Shown here: piece after piece, positions 8,957 through 16,979 of the stretch | Layout of the letters: each line of letters starts with the position of its first letter | Position numbering within the stretch: position 1 is the first letter of the stretch | Assembly (NCBI RefSeq): GCF_031582905.1 | Contig: NZ_CP133990.1 | Location: 1,488,001-1,552,000 of the forward strand | DNA: 64,000 bases | Source of the DNA: Pengzhenrongella sp031582905 | GTDB lineage: Bacteria; Actinomycetota; Actinomycetes; Actinomycetales; Cellulomonadaceae | Direction of reading: 5' to 3' | Notes under the pieces: generated by a model | Database searches by the model: none | The model's input: the letters and a program-made list of their open reading frames with translations, nothing else | What the model was told of the DNA's origin: nothing | Position numbers and translations under genes: made by a program

Positions 8957-10431
8957 GATCCCTCCCCACCAGCCACGCGCCGGCGCCGATCAGGGCGAGG
9001 CCCAGGACGAGCCCGGTGACCGCAGCCCCGGGGAGCCACGGGACGGTGGCGCCGACGTCGACCTCGGCGCGCTGACCGGTTCCCACGTCGGCGGGCATGA
9101 CGACGGCGACCCACGTCCCGTTGCGGGGCGTGATCTCGACCTCCTGCGTTCCACGGCCCACCGATCGGGCGATCCAGATGTCCGTCTCCTCCGGCGCCAT
9201 CGACGGGGCTCCGCCGGGGAGTTCGACCGACCGACCGCGTTCACCGACGACGCGGGTGTGGGCGACCCCGTCGAGGTACGCGGCGACGTCGTCGGCGGTG
9301 CCGACACCGAGGAAGAGCGGGCCGTCGTCGTCCGCGGTGGCGCGGACCCGGACGTCCCCGAGGACGCCCTCGAGGAAGCGCAGCCCGGCGTCGGGGGCGT
9401 GGATCTCCACGTCACCGAGCTCGATGGCGTAGCCCGGTGTCGACACGGGCCACGACCGGCTGGTCAGGTACTCGCCGTCGCGGATGCCGAGCTCGGCCAC
9501 CGCGGCGGACGCACCGCCCATGAAGGCCCCCGAACCCACGACGAGCAGGACCATCCCACCGATCAGTCGAGCAGTCGTCGACGGCTTGTTGCCGGACGGG
9601 CCCGCCCGGGTGGCCCCAGGCCCCGTGCCCTCCGGCTGCACCAGCGCCGGCTGCACCGCCGCCGGCTGCACGGTCACGGGAGTCGTCGCCGGCGGGTTCC
9701 CGGTCACCGTTGCCGCGGTGGTCCCACGGTCGGTCGTCCGGCGGTCCGAGGTCTCGTGCTCGCCGAGATCGAGGCGGAACGGCGGGTACACGTCGGTCAT
9801 CAGGGCCGCGTAGGCCGTCACGCGCAGCACCCACCGGTGCAGCCCGAGCAGGAGGTCGAACAGCGGGCGCGGGTAGGCGCCCCGGACGGCGAGCACGACG
9901 GCGGCGACGAGCGCCAGGAGGCCGATCAGCCCGCCCTCCCAGCGCCAGCCGACGCTGGACGTGACCCGGGCGGTCTGCCAGCCCGCGCCTACAAGGATGC
10001 CCACCACGAGGTAGTGCGGCAGGGCGAGCAGCCACCACTTGACCAGCACCAGACCGCGCGAGAGGTGCTCGGGGTAGTCGACGTGCAGGTGCGCGGGGTA
10101 CTCCTCGACCTCCCGGAGCGTGAAGGGGGTACTGGTCCGTCGCGAGCGCACCGTAGGAGTACAGGGCGACCCGCCAGGACCACCGCAGGATGCCGACGTT
10201 GACGTCGAAGATGCCGCGCGGGTAGCGGCCGGTGGCGAGGATCGCGACGAACGCGACGACGCTGAGCGCGACGAAGGCGACCCACAGGAACGCCAGCACG
10301 ACGACGTGCGGCAGGACGAGGAGCCACTTGACCAGCCACAGCCACCGCGACAGCGCGAAGGGCGCCTGGGCGTCCACCCGGACGGGATGACGCCAAGCAC
10401 CCGGTGACAGGACCGGAGCTGCAGTCGCCAT
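8940..10431 (-). CDS. DUF4389-domain membrane protein (frame-disrupted)
   Basis: The protein has two DUF4389 repeats. The first carries WLWLVKWLLVLPHVVVLAFL and GRYPRGIFDVNVGILRW, the second LVLVKWWLLALPHYLVVGIL and GAYPRPLFDLLLGLHRW, each ending in a YPPF-type motif. A Thr/Pro/Val-rich linker, a transmembrane helix near residue 285, an extracytoplasmic domain and a last helix follow. The frame breaks at the run 10125-10129. Adding two bases gives TDQYPPFTL, the family consensus. About 500 residues when repaired. Function unknown. The family is often found beside universal stress genes, as here. Confidence 0.8.
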
Positions 10432-10495
10432 CGCCGATCACCTTCCTCCGCTGAGGTCTCACTCCAGGTGTGCCACTCCACGGCGGCGCGCACCA

Positions 10496-10532
10496 GGGAC
10501 GAACGGCCCTGGCCGGGCGTGACGTTCGGCCC
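10496..10532. promoter_or_regulatory. Two DevR/DosR-like boxes upstream of the DUF4389-usp operon
   Basis: GGGACGAACGGCCC (10496-10509) and GTGACGTTCGGCCC (10519-10532) lie with centres 23 bp apart in the divergent gap between the DUF4389 gene and the effector-domain gene at 10668. They could serve either promoter. Confidence 0.6.
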
Positions 10533-10667
10533 TTCACCACAGCGCTCCTGCGTCCTACGGTCGGACCGCGGGTGGTCGCCGTCAGCCGCGGCCGGTACCG
10601 CCCGCCCGGGCCCGCCACCCGCGGGCACGCCGGCAGATCGCGTCCGCGGGCACGGAGGCACGGAGGC

Positions 10668-11171
10668 ATGGACGAGATCAGGCTCATCGAACGGCTCGAG
10701 CAGCCGACCCTGGGTGTTCGCCAGGTGGTGCGGTGGGACGAGATCGGCGACGTGTTCGGGCGGGTGATCCCTGCCGTGGCGCAGGCCCTGCAGCACCTCG
10801 GCGCCGTACCGGCCGGGGCTCCCTACGCGCGGTACCGCGGCCACTTCGACGACAGCGTCGACCTCGAGGTCGGGTTCCCCGTGGTGGAGCCGGTCGACGT
10901 CGGCGCCGTGGTCGTCGACCTGTCGCCTGGTGAGGTGGTGGCCGACCCGCTGCCCGCGGTGCGCGCCGCCGAGAGCGTGCACACCGGGGCGTACGACGGG
11001 CTGCGCGAGACCTACACGCGCATGGAGGCATGGGTGGCCGAGCACCACCTGGACACGCTGGACCAGTCCTGGGAGATCTACGAGTCGGGTCCGGAGTCGG
11101 ACCCCGACCCGGCGACGTGGCGTACCCGGGTCCTCCTGCCCGTCACGGGGCCGGCGGTCGGGGCCCGTTGA
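10668..11171 (+). CDS. GyrI-like small-molecule-binding (effector) domain protein
   Basis: This 167-residue single-domain protein resembles the effector-binding domain of BmrR/AraC-type regulators (GyrI-like/SOUL fold) without a DNA-binding part. Visible features are the start IERLEQPTLGVRQVV, the strand GHFDDSVDLEVGFPV, the sequence VVADPLPAVRAAESVHTGAYDGL with the conserved H-x-G-x-Y, and WEIYESGPESDPDPATWRT near the end. Such stand-alone proteins bind or hydrolyse small molecules. No ligand can be named. The ATG at 10668 follows a GGAGGCACGGAGGC stretch. Confidence 0.82.
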   Translation: MDEIRLIERLEQPTLGVRQVVRWDEIGDVFGRVIPAVAQALQHLGAVPAGAPYARYRGHFDDSVDLEVGFPVVEPVDVGAVVVDLSPGEVVADPLPAVRAAESVHTGAYDGLRETYTRMEAWVAEHHLDTLDQSWEIYESGPESDPDPATWRTRVLLPVTGPAVGAR

Positions 11172-11608
11172 GGCGTGCACCCTTCCCGCGGCGGGATCCC
11201 CGGCGGAACAGCGGCGGGACGGGGCCGGGCGCGAGCTCCGCGGGGAGGGTCCCGGTACCGGACGGCCCCGGCACGACTGCGGTCACGGCACGGGGTGGAC
11301 GTGCGAAGTGCAGCGCCCACGGCTGTGGTCCGCGGCCGCACGGTTCCCATCCGTCGCGCTGGATGTCCCGACGCAGGAGGTGCAGGCACCGGTTCTTCCC
11401 CGGTGCCACCTGCTCGGACGGGTCCGGGTCCGCCGCCAGGTGGGGACCGAGGAAGGGCGGGCTCCGGTAGAGGACGGCGCCCCCTGGCGAGCGACGAAGG
11501 TGAGGACCGCCGTGGTGGCGGCGTCCACCCCCGGTGCGCCGTGCGGTGCCGATCCGGGGAGTCGAGCTCCGCCAGGTCGATCACCAACGAGTCGAGGATG
11601 CCGTCCAT
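11143..11608 (-). CDS. Hypothetical protein (reconstructed across two short runs)
   Basis: No uninterrupted frame explains this segment. Adding one base in the C runs 11528-11532 and 11480-11484 joins three frames into a coherent protein: a start MDGILDSLVIDLAELDSP, then GVDAATTAVLTFVARQGGAV, LYRSPPFLGPHLAADPDP and CLHLLRRDIQRDGWEPCGRG, then PQPWALHFARP. The pattern (central aromatic strands, a W-x-P-x-G-R-G turn) is protein-like, but I do not recognise the family. The 3' end is uncertain; the open frame continues to 11143, overlapping the end of the convergent effector gene. Confidence 0.45.
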
Positions 11609-11687
11609 GGTTCGACGATGGCGCAGGCACGCACGCCAGGGCAGGGCATGAGGTCCCGTCCTCCCGCGCCGTCCGGCTCGGCTGCGG

Positions 11688-12562
11688 TCAGCCCGTCACG
11701 TCGTGCACGACGAGGACGGTGCCGGGGGCGCTGCGCACCACCTCGTTGCTCACCGAGCCCAGCAGCATCCCCCGGAAGGCACCCAGCCCGCGCGACCCCA
11801 CCACGAGCAGCACGGCGCCGTGCGACATCTGGGTCAGGGCGTGCGCCGGGTCGTCGTCCACGAGCTCGAGGCGCACATCGAGTCGTGGATGCTCCGCGCG
11901 CAGCGCGCTCGCCACCTGCTCGGCGGCGCGGTGCGTCAGGTCGTTCTCGTCCGACGTGGCCAGGGGGTGAGCAGCCCGATCCCCTCGGTCCCGTAGGGGG
12001 CGGGCAGCGGCGGCCGGGCGTGCACCACGACCAGCGGGACCTCACGCAGCGTCGCCTCCTGCGCGGCCACGTCCGCGGCGGCGAGGGACGACGGCGAGCC
12101 GTCGACCCCGACGACCACGGGGCCGGCCTCGTCGGTCACGTCTCGGACGACAGCCACGGGGCAGCGGGCGTGAGCCGCGAGGTGCGCAGCGACCCGGCCG
12201 ATGCGGCTGCGTCCCGCGTGGCCGCGGGCACCGACGACGAGCAGCTGCGCGTCGTCGGTCAGGTCGCGCAGCAGGGGCACCTCCGGGCCGTGCAGCAGGC
12301 GCGTGGTGATCCGCAGCCGGGGGTGGCGGGACGTCGCGTGGTCCACGGTGTCGGCGAGGTACTGCTTGGCCTCGGTGTCGAAGCGCAGGTCGTCGAGGAT
12401 CGGGTACCAGCTCCACTGCGTCATCTCTCGGGGTTCCTGGTACGCACGTGCGAGCACGACGTCCGCCTCCCGGAGCTCCGCCGCTGTCAGGCCCCACTCG
12501 AGGGTCTGCGCGCTGTGCGGTGATCCGTCCATCGCGATGACCACGGGACCGTCGGCACGCAT
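11688..12562 (-). CDS. Universal stress protein, tandem UspA domains (frame-disrupted)
   Basis: The first domain begins PVVIAMDGSPHSAQTLEWGL and ends LLVVGARGHAGRSRIGRVA. The second begins PVVVGVDGSPSSLAAADVA and ends LLVVGSRGLGAFRGMLLGSVS with the ATP-binding glycine pattern. The reading frame breaks at the G run 11963-11967. One added base turns GLLTPWP into GLLTPLATSDENDLTHRAAEQ and links to the last 75 residues. A GAGGAGGG ribosome site precedes ATG 12562. A perfect DevR-like box lies about 80 bp upstream. About 290 residues when repaired, the normal size. Confidence 0.9.
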
Positions 12563-12638
12563 GGCACCCTCCTCAGGTTCGCAGGTCGTCGCACGACCCG
12601 GTGGGCCCAGCGTGCCCGGCCGCCGGCCAGCCGCGTCA

Positions 12639-12652
12639 GGGACTTCGGTCCC
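12639..12652. promoter_or_regulatory. DevR/DosR-like box upstream of usp
   Basis: GGGACTTCGGTCCC is the most symmetric box in the window (GGGAC and GTCCC arms). It lies between the start of the universal stress gene and the end of the CorA gene and so points to the former. Confidence 0.65.
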
Positions 12653-12665
12653 GACGTTCCCTGCC

Positions 12666-13637
12666 CTACAACCAGCGTCGCGCGCGGAACGCGACGATCA
12701 GGGCGAGGGACGTCACGACGAGCAGCACGCTCGCCGTGACGGCCCCCGCCCGGCTCTCGATCTGGGGGTAGAGCACGTTCATCCCGTAGAAGCCCGTGAT
12801 GGCGGTGGACGCGGCGAAGATCGCCGCCCAGGCGCTCAGCCTGCGCATCACCTCGTTGATCCGGTTGTTCTGGATCTGCAGCGTCGAGTCCTGGATGGTG
12901 GTGACCAGGTCGCGCAGGGTCTCGGTCCACTCCGTGACCCTCAGCACCTGCTCGTAGACGTCGGCGAAGTACGGCACCATCGCCTCGTCGGGGACGTGCA
13001 CGTCACGCCGGGTGGACGCCAGCAGGACCTCCCGCATCGGCAGCGCGACCCGGCGCAGGCCGACCAGCGCCTTGCGCACGGCGTACGAGCGCAGGTGCAC
13101 GTCGTCGTCCCGCGCGGCGCCCCCGAACAGGTCCGCCTCGACGAGGTCGATCGCGTCGTCCAGGCGCTGCACCGCGTCGAAGTGAGTGTCCACGATCTGC
13201 TCGAGCAGACCGTGGACCAGGAACGCGACACCGTGGACGGCGAGGTCGGAGCTCCCGTCCCACTCCCGCCGCAGATCGTCCACGTCGAGGTCGCCGGTCT
13301 TGCGCAGCGTGACCATCCAGCGCTCGGAGGCGATGACACCGATCTCGCTGGTCGTCAGCTCGGCGGTCGCGGGATCGATGCGGGTCCCGTACACCGTCAT
13401 CAGCAGGTCGTGGTCGTGCCGGGTCACCTTGGCGCGCTGCCTGGTCCGCAGGAACTCCTCGGCGCGCGGGCGCGAGACCCCGAGCTCCTCGGTGAGCATC
13501 GTCAGGTCGGCGTCGTCGGGTGCGTCGAGGTGGAGCCAGACGACGGTGCCGGGCTCCGCCAGCAGCTCGTCGATCCGGGCGCAGTCGAAGTCCTCGAGCT
13601 CCAGCTCGCCGTCGCGGTACAGCCGGTTGCGGCGCAT
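12666..13637 (-). CDS. CorA-family divalent cation transporter
   Basis: This is a magnesium/cobalt channel-type transporter of about 324 residues. A long cytosolic helical domain is followed by two C-terminal transmembrane helices with the diagnostic YGMNVLYP motif between them (GMN selectivity loop), and the protein ends in the basic tail FRARRWL. The segment TTIQDSTLQIQNNRINEVMRRLSAWA is the usual stalk helix. I place the start at ATG 13637, with GAGGGG at a reasonable distance; ATG 13643 six bases upstream is nearly equal. A related box, GGGTCGTTGGTCTC, lies about 110 bp upstream (13745-13758). Confidence 0.92.
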   Translation of the reverse strand: MRRNRLYRDGELELEDFDCARIDELLAEPGTVVWLHLDAPDDADLTMLTEELGVSRPRAEEFLRTRQRAKVTRHDHDLLMTVYGTRIDPATAELTTSEIGVIASERWMVTLRKTGDLDVDDLRREWDGSSDLAVHGVAFLVHGLLEQIVDTHFDAVQRLDDAIDLVEADLFGGAARDDDVHLRSYAVRKALVGLRRVALPMREVLLASTRRDVHVPDEAMVPYFADVYEQVLRVTEWTETLRDLVTTIQDSTLQIQNNRINEVMRRLSAWAAIFAASTAITGFYGMNVLYPQIESRAGAVTASVLLVVTSLALIVAFRARRWL

Positions 13638-13744
13638 GGACATCCCCTCGGCACGGGTCCGGTCGGCCGCGCGGCGGTCGCCCGGCGGTGCGCGTCGCGC
13701 CGGGCGACCACACCCAGCGTCGCGCCCTTCGTCCCGCGGCGGAA

Positions 13745-13814
13745 GGGTCGTTGGTCTCATGCCGAGGAGGTCGACCGGAGACCCTCGTCCGCCGGAGCAC
13801 GGGACGAAGGTCCG
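13745..13814. promoter_or_regulatory. DevR/DosR-like boxes in the corA-SDR divergent gap
   Basis: GGGTCGTTGGTCTC (13745-13758, degenerate) and GGGACGAAGGTCCG (13801-13814, strong) sit between the divergent CorA and SDR genes. The strong copy is 78 bp upstream of the SDR start. Confidence 0.5.
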
Positions 13815-13891
13815 ACGACACCAGGGCGTGCACCCGTAGCGTCGGGTGAGCCAGGCGAGCGGTCGGGCCTGCGGACGGAGCAGGAGGGGCC

Positions 13892-14665
13892 ATGCGCACC
13901 ACGGTGGTCACGGGCTCGGCGTCGGGGATCGGCCGGGCGACCCGTACGGTGCTGGAGTCCCGCGGTGAGCGGGTGATCGGCGTCGACCTCCACGACGCCG
14001 AGGTGCTCGCGCACCTGGCGACCGCCGCCGGGCGTGCGCTCGTGGTGGAGCGGGTGGCCGCGCTGTCGGCGGGGCGCGTCGACGCCGTGGTCGCCAACGC
14101 CGGCTCGGCCGGCCGGACACCGTCCGACGTCGCCGTCAACTACTTCGGCTCGGTCGCGACGCTCGAGGGGCTGCGGCCGCTGCTCGACGCCTCGACCGCA
14201 CCGCGGGCCGCCGCGACCGCGTCGGTCGCCGCCCTCATGCCGTGCGACGCCGAGCTGGTCGACCTGTGCCTGGCCGGTGACGAGGCCGGTGCGCTCGGCC
14301 GGGCCGAGAAGCTCGTGGAGGCGGGGGACGCGGACCTCATCTACGCCAGCAGCAAGGCGGCGTTGTGCCGGTGGGTGCGCCGCATGGCGCCCTGGCGGCA
14401 CTGGGCCGGTCACGGGATCCCCCTGAACGCCATCGCGCCGGGCGTCGTCGAGACCCCGATGGTGGCCGACCTCATCGGCACGGATGTGCAGCGTGCTGCG
14501 GTCGCCGCCGCCCTGCCGATGCCCCTCGGCGGTTTCATGGCGCCCGACGTGCCGGCGCACCTGCTGGCCTGGCTGGTGAGCGAGGCCAACACCCACCTAT
14601 GCGGACAGGTCGTGTTCCTCGACGGTGGTGCCGACGCGGTGATCCGTGGCGACTCCACCTGGTGA
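13892..14665 (+). CDS. Short-chain dehydrogenase/reductase
   Basis: This 257-residue classical SDR has the NAD(P)-binding TGSASGIGRA at the N-terminus, NAG (VVANAGSAG) near residue 72, the catalytic YASSK at about residue 151 and the APGVVETPM motif after it. The acidic residue in VIGVDLHD after strand 2 favours NAD(H). The layout, with a short substrate loop containing LVEAGDADLIYASSKAAL, resembles 3-alpha-hydroxysteroid-dehydrogenase-like members, but the substrate is unknown. The start follows GGAGGGGCC. The strong box upstream places it in the putative dormancy regulon. Confidence 0.9.
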   Translation: MRTTVVTGSASGIGRATRTVLESRGERVIGVDLHDAEVLAHLATAAGRALVVERVAALSAGRVDAVVANAGSAGRTPSDVAVNYFGSVATLEGLRPLLDASTAPRAAATASVAALMPCDAELVDLCLAGDEAGALGRAEKLVEAGDADLIYASSKAALCRWVRRMAPWRHWAGHGIPLNAIAPGVVETPMVADLIGTDVQRAAVAAALPMPLGGFMAPDVPAHLLAWLVSEANTHLCGQVVFLDGGADAVIRGDSTW

Positions 14666-14724
14666 GGACATGCCGATACCCGAACCCGACCAGCACGCCC
14701 GTCGAGTCGGCCCGGGGCACGGCC

Positions 14725-14765
14725 GGAGACCGGTCTCCGACGGGCGTCCAGGGGACCAAGGCCCC
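14725..14765. promoter_or_regulatory. DevR/DosR-like boxes in a convergent gap
   Basis: The perfect palindrome GGAGACCGGTCTCC (14725-14738) and GGGACCAAGGCCCC (14752-14765) lie between two genes that end towards each other, where no known promoter is expected. No convincing gene is visible in the 190-bp gap. Confidence 0.45.
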
Positions 14766-14854
14766 TGCCGGCTCGCCCGGTTCAGCGACACCGTGGTGCC
14801 AGGGTCGGCCCAGGCCCGCGGGCCGCGCGCGTGACGGCGCCCGTCGCGCGGGGT

Positions 14855-15502
14855 TCACGCCCGCTGGTCGTGGCGCGCGTGCTGGTCGGCGATGAACAGC
14901 GCCGCCTGGGTGCGGCTGTGCACCTCGATCTTCGCCAGCAGGCTGGACACGTAGTTCTTGACCGTCTTCTCCGCCAGGTACATCCGGGTGGCGATCTGCC
15001 GGTTGGTCAGGCCCTGACCGATGAGCTCGAGGATCGCCCTCTCCTGGGCGCTGAGGAGCTCCAGCCGGGTGTCGTGGTGCCGCACCCGGTTCATGCGCTG
15101 GACGACCCGACGTGAGGCCTCCGGGCTCACCAGCGAGGCGCCAGTGGCCACCGTGCGGATCGCCTGCAGGAGCTCCAGACCACGAACGTCCTTGATGACG
15201 TACCCGGCCGCGCCGGCGGTCACCGCGGCGAGCAGCGCTTCGTCGTCGGCGAAGGAGGTGAGCATGAGGCACGCGAGTTCGGGGCGTTGCGAGCGCAGGT
15301 GTCGGCACACCTCGACCCCGCTGCCGTCGGGCAGCCGGACGTCCAGGACCGCGACGTCGAGGTCGAGCCGGGACGCTCGGGTGACGGCCTCCGCGGCGGT
15401 CCTCGCCTCGCCGACGACGCGCATGTCGTCCTGGGAGTCGATGAGATGGATGAGGCCTTGCCGGACGATCTCGTGGTCGTCGAGCACGAACACGTCGATC
15501 AT
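14855..15502 (-). CDS. devR: DevR/DosR-type response regulator (NarL/FixJ family)
   Basis: This is a 215-residue response regulator. The receiver has the acidic pair in VFVLDDHEIVRQGL, the phosphoacceptor Asp at residue 54 (AVLDVRLPDGSG) and the conserved Lys in GYVIKDVRGLEL. The LuxR-type helix-turn-helix gives LSAQERAILELIGQGLTNRQ and MYLAEKTVKNYVSSLLAKIE, nearly the DosR signature LAEKTVKNYVS. I use the ATG at 15502, preceded by GGGAGGG; the open frame extends upstream but without receiver-like sequence. No sensor kinase gene is adjacent. It is the obvious candidate to bind the recurring palindromes of this block. Confidence 0.9.
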   Translation of the reverse strand: MIDVFVLDDHEIVRQGLIHLIDSQDDMRVVGEARTAAEAVTRASRLDLDVAVLDVRLPDGSGVEVCRHLRSQRPELACLMLTSFADDEALLAAVTAGAAGYVIKDVRGLELLQAIRTVATGASLVSPEASRRVVQRMNRVRHHDTRLELLSAQERAILELIGQGLTNRQIATRMYLAEKTVKNYVSSLLAKIEVHSRTQAALFIADQHARHDQRA

Positions 15503-16118
15503 GGGGCCCTCCCGGGACGCTGGTGACGGGATGCCGGCGTGGCCCGCCGGCCGGGCACCCGGTCGCGCGGGTGGCATGGACGACTGGTCGGTGCCCACGA
15601 CCATCGTGGACCCGTCCAGGGGCCGCACGACACCCCCTGAGGCGGCCTCTCCGGCGCTCGGGGCGTCACGGTCGACGACGCGGCGCGGGTGGCGCGCGGA
15701 GAGACCTGGTGAGACCTCGAGCTCACGCCTCGACGGCCGTCCACCCACCCGGCGGGCCGCGTGTCCATCAGCCTCGTCACACTCCTCATCCCGCTGCTCA
15801 CCGACGACGTCGGGTCGACGAGGTCAGCATCACCCGGGGGCTGGCACGACGTCGGCTTCCTCCTCGGGCACTCGGTCGTCTTCTGCGGATCGGCGCGTGC
15901 GGGCTCCGTCGGGGGCGAACCGCTCCGAAGCGCGAGGAGCCCGCAGGTCTGACCGCCCGGCGTGGCTCCGGCGGCTCGCCCGTGCCCAGCCGCCACACCG
16001 GGTCCGCTCGGCTCGAGTCGAGCGGGCTCCCTGAACAGCCGGGGCGGGACGTAGTGCTCTCGTGCGTCCCGCATGCGGTGGCGGACGCTGGACGCGGAGC
16101 GGGGAGGAGGTGAGAGAG
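15503..16118. other. Gap without convincing gene
   Basis: This stretch of about 600 bp lies between the response-regulator start and a small membrane-protein gene. Open frames exist on both strands but lack recognisable motifs. TGGACCCGTCCA near 15608 is a palindrome that might serve the regulator promoter. Confidence 0.4.
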
Positions 16119-16505
16119 ATGAGGCTGAAGACGAAGGACTTCGTCGCGATCCTGCTCACGGCGGCCATCGCCGTCCCCTACGTCGGCTGGTTGATCGACG
16201 GCGACATGCCGTTCGTCAAGGACCCACGGGGGATGTCCGCGGTCGGCCTGATCCTCGGCGTCGCGGCGTTCCTGGTGCTCAGGCGCGGTGACCCGGTCGA
16301 CCGGGTCGGCAAGGCGGAGATCGCCCTGGCGGTCGCGGCGCTCGTGGTGGGTGTCACGGCGCTGGTGCTGGCCGAGACGGCCGCCGCCGCGGTGTGGCTG
16401 GCGGTCTTCATGGGGCTGATCGCCGTGGTCGTCGTGGTCGAGCTGGTCGACCACGCCGGTGCCGTCCCCGGTCACGACCGGCAGGTGGCCACGCTGCACG
16501 CGTGA
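16119..16505 (+). CDS. Small integral membrane protein
   Basis: This 128-residue protein has four hydrophobic segments (FVAILLTAAIAVPYVGWLI, VGLILGVAAFLVL, IALAVAALVVGVTALVLA, AVWLAVFMGLIAVVVVVEL). GGGGAGGAGGTG lies in front of the ATG. A lysine-rich start and short polar loops suggest four membrane helices with the N-terminus inside. I do not recognise a named family; similar small proteins occur beside stress genes in actinobacteria. Confidence 0.7.
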   Translation: MRLKTKDFVAILLTAAIAVPYVGWLIDGDMPFVKDPRGMSAVGLILGVAAFLVLRRGDPVDRVGKAEIALAVAALVVGVTALVLAETAAAAVWLAVFMGLIAVVVVVELVDHAGAVPGHDRQVATLHA

Positions 16506-16739
16506 CGGTGGGGTGGAGGTACGGAGCCCGGTGAGCTCCCGCAACGGGACGCTCGCCGGGTGACCGCGCGCTCGGCGGGGATCGCCACCCCGCAGGTCGA
16601 TGAGCCCGTACCCCTGCCGGCGCACCTCGTCGGCGAGGCGCAGCGCCCGCAGCAGCGCGGTGAGCAAGAACCCACGGAACAACAGCTCCTCGGTGACCGG
16701 CACGGCGACCCACACGCCTCCCACCCGGTCCACGGGACG

Positions 16740-16974
16740 GCGCGGGAGCCGGCCGGTCCTCGCGGGCACGCAACGTCCCCGTGACCCGGACGCGGACCGG
16801 CACCCCGTCCACCACGGCGGGCACCGCGTCGCGCGCGGCCGTACGGGTGACGGCGACGTGCAGCTCGTAGCCCTGCGCTCCCCGGGCGAGGCCGACGCCG
16901 CAGATGCCGTGCCGCCCGTCGAGTCGCTCCCTCAGGTGCGCCTTGGCCGCTCGGGCCGTCGTCAGATCGGCCAT
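16740..16974 (-). CDS. Small conserved-looking protein downstream of ABC permease
   Basis: A strong ribosome site (GGGGAGGTGAGG) precedes ATG 16974. The product starts MADLTTARAAKAHLRERL and continues GICGVGLARGAQGYELHVAV and AVVDGVPVRVRVTGTL, a compact alpha-beta pattern of about 75 residues. The frame stays open far beyond, but coding character fades near 16750, where a frame change would read PVDRVGGVWVAVPVTEELLF. I cannot assign a function. Its upstream frame is continuous with the permease, so a lost stop or a true fusion is possible. Confidence 0.45.
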
Positions 16975-16979
16975 GGTCC

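Noticed and set aside
16509..16769. CPBP-type intramembrane protease
   Set aside because: Only the PVTEELLFRGFLL segment fits; the second motif and the membrane helices of the family are absent.
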